Source: Pontiella sp. (GTDB lineage Bacteria; Verrucomicrobiota; Kiritimatiellia; Kiritimatiellales; Pontiellaceae). From it: 16,950 bases of DNA. The notes beneath the pieces were generated by a model. It did not search any database and was not told the origin of the DNA. It saw only the letters and a list, made by a program, of their open reading frames with translations. The stretch is from the NCBI GenBank assembly GCA_029935255.1, contig JAOZKS010000020.1, positions 1-16,950 of the forward strand, written 5' to 3'. A program made the translations under genes and the position numbers. This document shows, one piece after another, positions 1-7,502 of the stretch; the first letter of the stretch is position 1; the number at the start of each line of letters is the position of its first letter.

Positions 1-109
1 CCTTCCACCTCTTTATCTCCGGCCGTTTCGTCTGCTCCGTCTTTTTGATTGCGTACATGTGCCAATAGGAAAGTGACTGGATTGATGTGATCTAAAAGGT
101 CCGCCGTAA

Positions 110-224
110 ATGGAGCAACGTATTTTTAGGTGGGTAAAATTCGTTTACCCATAATTCGGAAAACAACCATCAGAAACAGGTTTTATTGGACTCCTCAAAG
201 TATGATCCAGTTTATGGAGCAACG
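110..224 (+). repeat. Two copies of an 11-base direct repeat
   Basis: ATGGAGCAACG occurs at 110-120 and again at 214-224. The core GAGCAACG also occurs, on the opposite strand, inside the tRNA-Arg remnant (409-416). Short enough to be chance, but three copies within about 300 bases beside a broken tRNA is worth noting. Confidence 0.35.
131..151. repeat. 8-bp perfect inverted repeat with 5-nt loop
   Basis: TGGGTAAA (131-138) and TTTACCCA (144-151) are exact reverse complements separated by ATTCG. No T-run follows on either strand, so it does not look like an intrinsic terminator. It could be an operator-like palindrome or a remnant of a mobile element end. Function unknown. Confidence 0.45.
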
Positions 225-384
225 AATGCAGAGAAACTAACGTCAAGAAGCATCCTCGCAACTTGTAACCCTATGCCGAAACATAAGCAGATTCAGGATT
301 ATCGGAGATAAACCATTTTAAGTTTTAAGTGGTTATGTGTTAAGGGATTGAGTGCGGGAGGAGACTCAGGATAACTCAGGCAAA

Positions 385-441
385 AAGGCCCGATTAAAAT
401 TAGAAGTGCGTTGCTCTATCCAGCTGAGCTATCAGGGCCTT
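385..441. repeat. Inverted repeat bracketing the tRNA remnant
   Basis: AAGGCCCGAT (385-394) and ATCAGGGCCTT (431-441) are inverted repeats with one extra base on the right arm. On the minus strand the right-hand product runs into TTTTT, so the whole unit could fold as a long-looped, terminator-like hairpin. Part of the right arm is the tRNA acceptor strand itself. Function not established. Confidence 0.4.
400..438 (-). pseudogene. 5'-half remnant of tRNA-Arg (anticodon TCT)
   Basis: Read on the minus strand from 438, the sequence has a 7-nt acceptor strand (GCCCTGA), TA, a D-stem GCTC/GAGC with an AGCTGGATA loop, a 5' anticodon strand ACGCA and the loop CTTCTAA, giving anticodon TCT. The expected 3' anticodon strand TGCGT is replaced by TTTTA, and no variable loop, T-arm (GGTTCGAATCC-like) or CCA follows. 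The similarity therefore stops exactly at the 3' side of the anticodon loop. This is the crossover region used by one class of tyrosine integrases, so the fragment may be a displaced attachment-site half. It is not a functional tRNA gene as far as I can see. Confidence 0.6.
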
Positions 442-682
442 TGATTTATAGCCTTTGTTTACAGGAGTTTTAGGAAACCGCCAATATTCATAAATCGCGA
501 CTTTCAATCCAAACCCGCACCCTTTGCTTACGAAAACAAAGTATCCTGCCAACCAAAGCCGACAGGATTTAAAACGTGTGGCAGAGTGCCTCTACTGATT
601 GAAAAATTCAACCAGATATTACGCCATACTTAAACAGGCGAGTTACCTCAAATCAAACGACACCGGCGGAGAGACCGGCACC

Positions 683-705
683 AAAAACCATGGGTTGCGA
701 ACCAT
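683..705 (-). terminator. Probable intrinsic terminator of xylBA
   Basis: On the minus strand, 15 bases after the xylA stop, ATGGTT and AACCCAT form a short stem (one bulged C) around a CGC loop. It is followed after two to four bases by TTTTT (A-run at 683-687 on the plus strand). The stem is short, so confidence is moderate. It is the best terminator-like structure downstream of xylA. Confidence 0.4.
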
Positions 706-719
706 CCCTTGTGAGATTT

Positions 720-2048
720 CTAAATATACTGATTGATCATCGCTTCGAAAAGTTCCTGCTTCCCGCTGATCTGTTTGGGCTCTCCGTTTTCGGCACCCAG
801 ACTTGCCAGCTCTTCAAGGGATAGTTTTCCCGCCGCGAAGTCAGCACCCTTTCCATGGTCGAATGTGGCATAGCGGTCGGCACGCATCTGTTTGTAGGGC
901 GACGCGGCAAGGATCTTATCGGCCACAACCAGCGCCCGGGCAAAGGTGTCCATGCCGGCAATGTGTGCGATGAAAATATCTTCGAGGTCGGTGGAGTTCC
1001 GGCGCGTCTTTGCATCGAAGTTGGTTCCTCCGCCTTGCAAACCTCCAGCCTCCAGAATGACCAGCATCGCTTCAACGGTTTCCTGGATATTGATTGGAAA
1101 CTGGTCGGTATCCCAGCCGTTCTGGTAGTCGCCGCGGTTGGCATCGATGCTGCCGAGCATATGGTTATCGACCGCCACCTGCAGCTCGTGCTGGAAGGTG
1201 TGCTGCGCGAGCGTGGCGTGGTTGACTTCAATATTCAGTTTAAAATCATCCTGAAGTCCGTGGGCGTTCAGGAACCCAACAACGGTTGCGGCATCGAAAT
1301 CATATTGGTGCTTGCTCGGCTCCATCGGCTTGGGCTCAATGAAGAAGTTTCCTTTAAAGCCCTGAGCACGGGCATAGTCGCGCGCCATGGCCAGAAACCG
1401 CCCGAAGTTATCGAGTTCCTTCTTCATGTTGGTATTGAGCAGACTCATATAGCCTTCGCGGCCGCCCCAAAAAACATAATTTTCACCGCCGAGCGCGATG
1501 GTCGCGTCGATCGCGTTCTTAAGCTGAGCACCGGCATAGGCCACCGTTCCGAAGTCGGGGTTGGTTCCTGCACCGTTCATGTAGCGTGCGTTGCTGAAAA
1601 GATTGGCCGTGCCCCACAACAGCTTGACACCGGATGCGGCCTGTTTTTCTTTCGCGTATTCAACGATGGCCTGCAATCGACGGGTCGACTCGGTGAAGTT
1701 ATCCCCCTCCTCCACGAGGTCGTAGTCGTGGAAGCAGTAGTACGGCGCGCCCATCTTGGTGACGAGCTCGAAGGCGGCATCCATTTTATTTTTCGCGCGG
1801 AGGTCGGCATCCGCGCCCTCTAGCCATGGGAATATCTGGGTACCCCCGCCGAACGGGTCCGCACCTGTGCCGCAGAACGTATGCCAATAGCAGATGGCAA
1901 AGCGCAGGTGCTCCTTCATCGTCTTTCCCGCAACCACGGCGTTTTCATCGTACCATTTAAAGGCCAGTGGATTATCGCTTTCGCGTCCTTCAAATTCGAT
2001 TTTACCAATGCTCGGAAAATATTCTGTATAGCCTGTAACTACACTCAT
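720..2048 (-). CDS. xylA: Xylose isomerase
   Basis: Cytosolic enzyme converting D-xylose to D-xylulose. The 442-residue protein has the length of class II xylose isomerases. Catalytic and metal-binding residues line up with E. coli XylA at a constant offset of six: H107 and D110 in CFHDYD, E238 in FFIEPKP, E274 and H277 in NIEVNHATL, D302 in SIDANRGD, D313 and D315 in GWDTDQFP, and D345 in GGGTNFDAK. All are intact, so an active enzyme is expected. AGGAG lies seven bases before the ATG. It starts 13 bases after the xylB stop, so the two are co-transcribed with the kinase first. A plus-strand open frame of over 300 codons inside this gene is an antisense shadow. Confidence 0.97.
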   Translation of the reverse strand: MSVVTGYTEYFPSIGKIEFEGRESDNPLAFKWYDENAVVAGKTMKEHLRFAICYWHTFCGTGADPFGGGTQIFPWLEGADADLRAKNKMDAAFELVTKMGAPYYCFHDYDLVEEGDNFTESTRRLQAIVEYAKEKQAASGVKLLWGTANLFSNARYMNGAGTNPDFGTVAYAGAQLKNAIDATIALGGENYVFWGGREGYMSLLNTNMKKELDNFGRFLAMARDYARAQGFKGNFFIEPKPMEPSKHQYDFDAATVVGFLNAHGLQDDFKLNIEVNHATLAQHTFQHELQVAVDNHMLGSIDANRGDYQNGWDTDQFPINIQETVEAMLVILEAGGLQGGGTNFDAKTRRNSTDLEDIFIAHIAGMDTFARALVVADKILAASPYKQMRADRYATFDHGKGADFAAGKLSLEELASLGAENGEPKQISGKQELFEAMINQYI

Positions 2049-2061
2049 GATTCTACTCCTT

Positions 2062-3534
2062 TTATTTAATTAGATTTTCCAGCTGGATTTTCCAGCGGGA
2101 GTATGCCGCTGCATAATCTCCTTCTCCGGCTTTAATCACGTTGCGCTTCTCCAAGGTTTGGAATGCTTCGTCGAACGAGCCATAAATCCCGGCACCCACC
2201 CCCGCACCGCGTGCCGCGCCGAGCGAGCCATCGGTTTCGTAGAGCTCGATCGTTGCACCGCTGACCCCCGCAAGGGTTTCGCAGAAGACCTCGCTCATGA
2301 ACATGTTGGCGAAGCCTGCACGGATGGTTTTGATCTCAATACCGGTCTCTTTCATGGCTTCCATTCCGTACATAAAGGAAAAGACGATCCCCTCCTGCAC
2401 CGCGCGGCAGATTTGAGCGCGGTCGTGCCGGTTGAAATCCAGCCCCGAAATCTGCGCACCCACATTGCGATTGCCCAGTACGCGCTCGGCTCCGTTACCA
2501 AACGGAAGTATCGTGATGCCCTCGCTACCTATGGGTACGGACGCAGCCAGTTCGTCCATTTCCTGATAGGAAATATTGCCGAACAGCCGCTTTGTCCAAG
2601 CGTTCAAAACTCCGGTTCCGTTAATGCAAAGCAGGACCCCCAGATGCGGATCGGTGGTGCTGTGGTTGACATGCGCGAAGGTGTTGACGCGCGATTGGGG
2701 ATCATATTTTTTTGCTGCGGTCACCCCGTAGACCACACCGGAGGTTCCTGCTGTTGCGGCAATCTCGCCGGGATTTAAAACATTCAACGAAAGTGCATTG
2801 TTGGGTTGATCACCCGCGCGATATGATACCGGCGTGCCTTCTGCCAAGCCGAATTCGGCGGCCGCTTCCGGTGTCAATTTCCCCTGATTCCCGAATGTGG
2901 CTACCCTTTTGGGAATCAGCTCAGATCTAAAACCGAAGTAATCCAACAGAAAACCAGCGGGCATTTCCTCTTTGAAATCCCAAAACATGCCCTCCGAAAG
3001 TCCAGATACGGTGGTGCAGGCTTCGCTGGTGAGCTTCATGGCCAGCCAGTCGCCAGGCAACATGATCTTATCGATCTTCTCGAAAATTAGCGGCTCGTTA
3101 TCTTTCACCCAAGCCAATTTGGCGGCGGTAAAGTTTCCCGGCGAATTCATCAGATGCCCAAGGCAGGTTTCAGCACCAAGGGCTTCGAATGCGGCCTCGC
3201 CATAGGGCACGGCTCGGGAGTCGCACCAAATGATCGACGAGCGCAACACCTGCTGATCTTTGTCGATGCAGACGAGGCCGTGCATTTGATAGGCGATACC
3301 CATGGCGCTCACCTCTTCAGGTTTGGCACCGGCAATGCGCATCGCGGAGCGGACGGCATCTCTGGCGCAATCGTACCAAAGTTGCGGATCCTGCTCGGCA
3401 AAACCCGGCTGGAGCGATTCAATCTTTTGCTCCGTTTCAGGATAAAACGCACTCCCTGCACACCGCCCCGTTGCCACCTCCAGCAATGAGGCCTTTACCG
3501 ATGAACTTCCAATATCAATCCCTAGTAGAAACAT
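2062..3534 (-). CDS. xylB: Xylulokinase (FGGY family)
   Basis: Phosphorylates D-xylulose to D-xylulose 5-phosphate in the cytosol, feeding the pentose phosphate pathway. The FGGY-kinase fold is evident: an N-terminal ATPase motif GIDIGSSSVKASL at residues 5-17, the substrate-site MHG at 84-86, the catalytic-base Asp in RAGDQPNNA (D242), and a phosphate-binding TAGTSG at 261-266. I place the start at 3534 because GGAG lies six bases upstream and the protein then begins MFLLGIDIG like relatives. An in-frame ATG at 3570 would add 12 residues and has only a G-rich stretch close to it. It lies immediately upstream of xylA and divergent from an AraC regulator. A related specificity (L-fuculose or ribulose kinase) cannot be excluded, but the xylA partner argues for xylulose. 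Confidence 0.93.
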   Translation of the reverse strand: MFLLGIDIGSSSVKASLLEVATGRCAGSAFYPETEQKIESLQPGFAEQDPQLWYDCARDAVRSAMRIAGAKPEEVSAMGIAYQMHGLVCIDKDQQVLRSSIIWCDSRAVPYGEAAFEALGAETCLGHLMNSPGNFTAAKLAWVKDNEPLIFEKIDKIMLPGDWLAMKLTSEACTTVSGLSEGMFWDFKEEMPAGFLLDYFGFRSELIPKRVATFGNQGKLTPEAAAEFGLAEGTPVSYRAGDQPNNALSLNVLNPGEIAATAGTSGVVYGVTAAKKYDPQSRVNTFAHVNHSTTDPHLGVLLCINGTGVLNAWTKRLFGNISYQEMDELAASVPIGSEGITILPFGNGAERVLGNRNVGAQISGLDFNRHDRAQICRAVQEGIVFSFMYGMEAMKETGIEIKTIRAGFANMFMSEVFCETLAGVSGATIELYETDGSLGAARGAGVGAGIYGSFDEAFQTLEKRNVIKAGEGDYAAAYSRWKIQLENLIK

Positions 3535-3540
3535 ACCTTT

Positions 3541-3544
3541 CTCC
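3541..3544 (-). promoter_or_regulatory. Ribosome binding site deciding the xylB start
   Basis: GGAG on the minus strand with a six-base spacer to the ATG at 3534. It favours a 490-residue XylB over the 502-residue version starting at 3570. Confidence 0.55.
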
Positions 3545-3612
3545 ATTACTTCAGGAATTAAATATTTCATAACCCCCCTCTTTCCGCCTTGAATATTTCC
3601 CCATATTTTAGC

Positions 3613-3641
3613 ATTATATCCCCACTCTTATGAAATCAACA
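3613..3641 (-). promoter_or_regulatory. Candidate xylBA promoter
   Basis: A perfect -10 hexamer TATAAT lies on the minus strand at 3618-3613, about 80 bases before the xylB start. A weak -35-like TGTTGA lies at 3641-3636 with a 17-base spacer. The -35 falls inside the first codons of the divergent araC gene, so an activator bound here would sit between the two genes. A weak -35 with a strong -10 fits activator-dependent transcription, as in AraC/XylR-type systems; that is inference. Confidence 0.5.
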
Positions 3642-4520
3642 ATAGCAGATGGGATACACTATTTTGGGCTATCCGGCTTTCCGATATCGGTTCTACGTGT
3701 GGGTACGGACACGAAACATACCCCTTCTCACCCGCACGATCTAACCGAAGTTGAACACAGCCATGATTTTTGTGAATTAGTCATCGTTACGCGCGGCAGC
3801 GCCTTCCAGTGCCTGGAAAACATGGAATTTCCGGTCACCGCTGGAGATGTGTTCCTTCTACAGGGACGGCAGAAACATTATTTCCATGGCCGGGAGAATC
3901 TCGACCTGATCAATATCATGTATGATCCGGAAAAAATCGGCCTGCCCGAAAACGAATTACGCAAGATGCCGAGCTACTGCGCGATGTTCATGCTGGAACC
4001 GACGTATCGCCGCCAACACCGTTTCGCGAGTCGCCTGCACCTCAAGCGCGTGCCGCTCGCGCATGTCGAGCAGCTCGCCGCGGAAATGGAGATGGAGAGC
4101 AATCAGGAAAAAGTCGGCCATGAGGTGGCTCTGCGAGCAAAGCTACTGGAACTGCTGGTTTATCTGTCGCGCGCCTACACCCAAACCGATACCACCGAAG
4201 CGCACGCCCTGCTCCGTGTTGGCCATGTGATCGGCGCGCTGGAAAACGCTTTTTCAAGGGATTGGAGGCTGGAGGATCTTCAACAGATCGCACACATGTC
4301 GAGTAGCAACCTGCTCCGCGTGTTTCGCAAGGCCACCGGACAGACCCCCATCGAATACCTCATGCGCCTCCGCATACAAAAAGCGATGGATATGTTACGC
4401 AACTCCAACCTGACCATCACGGAGATCGCGATGGAGGTCGGCTTTAATGACAGTAATTATTTCACACGCCAATTCCGCAGGGCTGTCGGAACAACCCCGC
4501 GGGATTTTCGCACACACTAG
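3630..4520 (+). CDS. AraC-family transcriptional regulator (xylose module)
   Basis: DNA-binding regulator of the arabinose-type family, 296 residues. The N-terminal half is a cupin-like sensing domain (HSHDFCELVIVTRG at 43-56, then TAGDVFLLQG). The C-terminal part from about 210 to 296 carries two helix-turn-helix units and the family signature with VGFNDSNYFTRQF and GTTPRDFR. Divergent orientation from xylBA suggests it controls that operon, presumably in response to xylose or another pentose; the ligand is not visible. No Shine-Dalgarno sequence precedes the ATG, and a TTATAT box ends only 10 bases upstream, so the mRNA may be leaderless. The stop codon shares CTAG with the convergent fucI. 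Confidence 0.9.
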   Translation: MKSTIADGIHYFGLSGFPISVLRVGTDTKHTPSHPHDLTEVEHSHDFCELVIVTRGSAFQCLENMEFPVTAGDVFLLQGRQKHYFHGRENLDLINIMYDPEKIGLPENELRKMPSYCAMFMLEPTYRRQHRFASRLHLKRVPLAHVEQLAAEMEMESNQEKVGHEVALRAKLLELLVYLSRAYTQTDTTEAHALLRVGHVIGALENAFSRDWRLEDLQQIAHMSSSNLLRVFRKATGQTPIEYLMRLRIQKAMDMLRNSNLTITEIAMEVGFNDSNYFTRQFRRAVGTTPRDFRTH

Positions 4521-6316
4521 CCGTAGATCGAGCCGTAGGTTTCGCAGGCACGGAAGTCGGCTCCTTCAAGCCCTTGGGTTCCGAAGGAGTTCCATGCGTT
4601 AGGACGATACACATCTGCATCCTCCACATTGTGCATGAAGACCGGAATCCGCAACATGGAGGCCAGTGTGATGAGGTCCGCACCAAAGTGGCCGGAGCCG
4701 AACGCTCCATGGTTTGCCCCCCAGTTGGCCATCACAGAATAGGTATCCGCGAATGCCCCCTTGCCAGTCAGGCGCGGAGCGAACCAAGTGGTTGGCCAGG
4801 TATTGTTCGTGCGGTCATCCAGCACATTGTGCACTTCTTCAGGGAGCTCGACCGTCCAGCCCTCTGCAATCTGCAGGACCGGCCCCAGTCCTTTTATGAT
4901 ATTGATGCGGCTCATGGTGATCGGCATTCCGGCTTTGGTCACAAACTTCGACGACCAACCTCCACCCGGGAAATATTCTGTCACGGACGGATGCCACGTT
5001 GTCGCTTTAAGGCAGGCTTCCTTTTCTTCCTCAGAGATCTCCCAGAAGGGTTTCATCGCGGGGATTCCGCCTTCGGCTTGCCGACCGCTACCATCGAGCG
5101 CGGACGAACCGGAGTTGATCAGATGAATCAGGCCATCCTTGGCAACGCCATCCACTTCGAAGCCGGTAACGCGCTTAATGGCGTCGGGACTCCAGTAGGT
5201 GCGGACATCCGAAAAGACCTGGGCGGCATTCGTTAACAAATGGCCGAAAAGCATCGACACGCCATTGAGCGAATCGTTTTCAGTGGCAACCAGGCGCGGC
5301 ATACGGATTCCGTTCCAGTCGAAGGAGCTGTTGGAGATTGCTTCGAGAAAGTCGCCATTGGCAAAGGTGTCGGTCCAGTGGCGCTGCCCTTGGAATCCGG
5401 AAACAATCGCGTTATGCCCCCGGGCTTCTTCCTTGAACCCCAATTCATCCAGCCGATCGCTGCCATACATCAGGTCGCGGGTAATCATGGCCATTTTAAC
5501 GGACATCTCCCATTCCTTATCCAGATCCTCGCGGGGCCGCACTTTGCTGGGCTTATTGGGATCCTGTCCCTCCTTGCAGTTTTCTTTCGCCCATGCGAGC
5601 GCCTGCTCATACTCTTCTTGATCGTAGATTCCATCGCGCATACGACGGGTAAATTCGGTCAGGTCGACCGCTTCCACCCGCATGCCGAGATATTCTTCAA
5701 AAAAGTCCTGATCGACAATCGACCCCGCAATGCCCATGGAGCAACCGCCCATGGAGAGGTAGGATTTCCCGCGCATCATCGCAACGGCCAATCCGGCCTT
5801 GGTGAAGCGCAGCACCTTTTCGCGAACATCATCGGGAACCGTGGCATCGCCCGCATCCTGCACATCGCGGCCATAGATTCCAAAGGCAGGAAGTCCCTTC
5901 TGGTTGTGACCGGCCAGCACAGCGGCAAGGTAAACCGCGCCCGGACGCTCGGTTCCGTTGAATCCCCAGACGGCCTTCGGCCGCAGCGGATCCATATCCA
6001 TCGTTTCGGAGCCGTAGCACCAACACGGGGTAACCGTCAGAGAGACACCCACATTTTCGCGATCGAACTTATCCGCACAAGCGGCCGATTCAGCAACACC
6101 GCCGATGCAGGTATCGGCAATCACGCACTCAACGGGCTCGCCGTTGGGGTACTTCAAATTTTCGCTAATGAGCTTGGCGGCGTTCTTGGCCATATCCATG
6201 ACCTGGTCTTCGAGCGATTCCCGCACACCGCCATAGCGCCCATCGATGGTCGGGCGAATGCCAACCTTGGGTAATGTGGTGATCCATGTTTTATCGGTTG
6301 TATTCAACGTTGCCAT
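4517..6316 (-). CDS. fucI: L-fucose isomerase
   Basis: Interconverts L-fucose and L-fuculose; family members also act on D-arabinose/D-ribulose. At 599 residues it is close to E. coli FucI (591). The alignment by eye is strong throughout. The middle carries GFQGQRHWTD (308-317), the metal-site Glu in NGDFLEAI (E325) and TENDSLNGVSMLFGHLLTN with Asp D348. The C-terminal part has NWGANHGAFGSGH with the metal-binding His region, then LASMLRIPVFMHNVE and a RACETYGSIYG end resembling the E. coli terminus. AAGGAG lies about eight bases before the ATG. It stands alone, divergent from an AraC regulator; no fuculokinase or fuculose-phosphate aldolase is in the window. The nearby XylB-like kinase might serve, but this is speculation. 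Confidence 0.95.
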   Translation of the reverse strand: MATLNTTDKTWITTLPKVGIRPTIDGRYGGVRESLEDQVMDMAKNAAKLISENLKYPNGEPVECVIADTCIGGVAESAACADKFDRENVGVSLTVTPCWCYGSETMDMDPLRPKAVWGFNGTERPGAVYLAAVLAGHNQKGLPAFGIYGRDVQDAGDATVPDDVREKVLRFTKAGLAVAMMRGKSYLSMGGCSMGIAGSIVDQDFFEEYLGMRVEAVDLTEFTRRMRDGIYDQEEYEQALAWAKENCKEGQDPNKPSKVRPREDLDKEWEMSVKMAMITRDLMYGSDRLDELGFKEEARGHNAIVSGFQGQRHWTDTFANGDFLEAISNSSFDWNGIRMPRLVATENDSLNGVSMLFGHLLTNAAQVFSDVRTYWSPDAIKRVTGFEVDGVAKDGLIHLINSGSSALDGSGRQAEGGIPAMKPFWEISEEEKEACLKATTWHPSVTEYFPGGGWSSKFVTKAGMPITMSRINIIKGLGPVLQIAEGWTVELPEEVHNVLDDRTNNTWPTTWFAPRLTGKGAFADTYSVMANWGANHGAFGSGHFGADLITLASMLRIPVFMHNVEDADVYRPNAWNSFGTQGLEGADFRACETYGSIYG

Positions 6317-6327
6317 AGCGATTCTCC

Positions 6328-6358
6328 TTGGTTTTCGATTGGTCGTTCATTCAACCAA
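6328..6358. promoter_or_regulatory. TTGGT repeats near the fucI start, possible operator
   Basis: TTGGTT (6328-6333), TTGGTC (6339-6344) and inverted AACCAA (6353-6358) cluster in the fucI leader, with a further TTGGTT at 6378-6383. The first two are 11 bases apart, one helical turn, and AraC proteins often read direct repeats on one DNA face. No consensus is known to me for this regulator. Confidence 0.3.
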
Positions 6359-6370
6359 AAAACAGCACGC

Positions 6371-6406
6371 TTGTCGGTTGGTTAAGGGGGTGGTATATTT
6401 TATACA
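6371..6406 (+). promoter_or_regulatory. Candidate promoter of the second araC gene
   Basis: Two overlapping -35/-10 pairs are possible: TTGTCG (6371-6376) with TATATT (6394-6399), and TTGGTT (6378-6383) with TATACA (6401-6406). Both have 17-base spacers. The box lies within the small AT palindrome GTATATTTTATAC (6393-6405), which can also serve as a -10 for divergent fucI transcription. AAGGA at 6412-6416 follows, before the ATG at 6424. Confidence 0.4.
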
Positions 6407-6423
6407 TTTATAAGGACAAGGCC

Positions 6424-7350
6424 ATGAAGGAAATCATCAGTTACGGACGCTTTCGCTGCACGGAACTTTCCCCGCACAAAAATCAGGGTATGGAAATCAC
6501 CTATGTCGAAAAAGGCCTGCTGGAGTGGATGGTCGAGGGAGTGTCGGAAAAGGTTGAAACGGGGTCCATTTTCTTCACCCTTCCGTGGCAGGTACATGGC
6601 AGCCTCAACCTCAAAGAACCGGACAACACGATCTGGCATGTCCTCTTTCATTTGGAAAAGGACTATCCGAATCCCCGCTCCCAATTCTGCCTGCCGAAAG
6701 CTTTCGGATTCAGCATGGATGAAATGAAAATCCTTAGCTCCGCATTTTCTACCAGTTCAAGGCATAGCTTCCGGGCAACCCCGGCCATGCGCAGCCTAAT
6801 GCCCGCGCTGATCGGCGAACTGCAGAGCACGCACGAGTTGCGCGAAGCGCAATCCAAAACTCTGTTGCGCGCCATTCTGGTTGAACTCAAACGCATTGTG
6901 GCCGGCGAAGTCATTGAGGAAGGGATGCATAGCCAATCTGAACAACGCGTGCAGACGCTAATCACCAACCTGCCGTCAAGTTGCGACCAGCAATGGACCC
7001 TGACCGAAATGGCCGCCCACTGCGGCATTCAGCGCACACAGCTAGGTAAGATTTTCCAGAAGCTAACCGGCAGCACGCCGATGGAATATCTTTTCCGCAT
7101 CCGCATGGAACGCGCTAAAACCTTCCTGCGCGAAACCGACATCAAGATCATCGATATTGCCTTCGAGTGCGGCTATGGCAGCAGCCAATATTTTTCCAAC
7201 GCCTTCAAACAATCGATGGGCCTGACCCCCTCCGCATATCGAAAAAACCGCGGCGGGCTTTCAGCTGCGGAATCCAGAAACTGGAAAAACATTACCTTCC
7301 GTAGCGAGGCCGAAGAACGCAACCGGGTGAAAAAATTCAGCTCCGGATAA
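6424..7350 (+). CDS. AraC-family transcriptional regulator (fucose module)
   Basis: DNA-binding regulator of 308 residues. An N-terminal cupin-type domain (about 15-85, with GMEITYVEKG and FTLPWQVHG) is followed by a linker. The C-terminal AraC/XylS helix-turn-helix pair lies at about 190-275, with LTEMAAHCGIQRTQLGK and FECGYGSSQYFSNAFKQSMG. A 30-residue basic tail after the usual end (from KNRGG) is longer than typical. I start it at 6424 because AAGGA lies seven bases upstream. The longer frame from 6328 would run through the promoter and encode an implausible Trp/Tyr-rich leader. Divergent from fucI, so it probably regulates fucI; the inducer is unknown. Confidence 0.9.
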   Translation: MKEIISYGRFRCTELSPHKNQGMEITYVEKGLLEWMVEGVSEKVETGSIFFTLPWQVHGSLNLKEPDNTIWHVLFHLEKDYPNPRSQFCLPKAFGFSMDEMKILSSAFSTSSRHSFRATPAMRSLMPALIGELQSTHELREAQSKTLLRAILVELKRIVAGEVIEEGMHSQSEQRVQTLITNLPSSCDQQWTLTEMAAHCGIQRTQLGKIFQKLTGSTPMEYLFRIRMERAKTFLRETDIKIIDIAFECGYGSSQYFSNAFKQSMGLTPSAYRKNRGGLSAAESRNWKNITFRSEAEERNRVKKFSSG

Positions 7351-7502
7351 TAAGAGATTAATTTGAATTGTATTTTATCCCTCGCTCATTCGCTTTGCTC
7401 ATTAAAGGCGCAGAGATCGCAAAGAAGCAACCAGCAGTGTGCTCTGCACCCTCAGCGGCCCTGCGAGGAATAATCTTAGTTCACTTAATTTCGTATCATA
7501 CA
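7351..7502. repeat. Convergent intergenic gap with repeat-like sequence
   Basis: No gene. GCAGAG (7410-7415) and CTCTGC (7442-7447) form an inverted repeat, and the arms (GGCGCAGAGATCGCAAAG and CTCTGCACCCTCAGCGGC) resemble the CGCAGAG/GCAAAG-rich dispersed intergenic elements I associate with planctomycete and verrucomicrobial genomes. GCTCATT also occurs twice near 7384-7403. No good intrinsic terminator with a T-run is visible for either flanking gene. Confidence 0.35.

Larger units (their letters stand above)
1..719. other. Gene-poor region downstream of the xylose operon
   Basis: I see no convincing protein gene here. The stretch contains an 8-bp perfect hairpin at 131-151, an 11-base sequence (ATGGAGCAACG) present twice at 110-120 and 214-224, a 5'-half tRNA-Arg remnant near 400-438 flanked by inverted repeats, and a weak hairpin at 543-568. 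The probable terminator of xylBA lies at 683-705. A minus-strand frame reads off the left edge from an ATG at 58, but only 19 codons are visible and no ribosome binding site precedes it. The character (AT-rich, short repeats, broken tRNA) fits a decayed junction region. Confidence 0.6.
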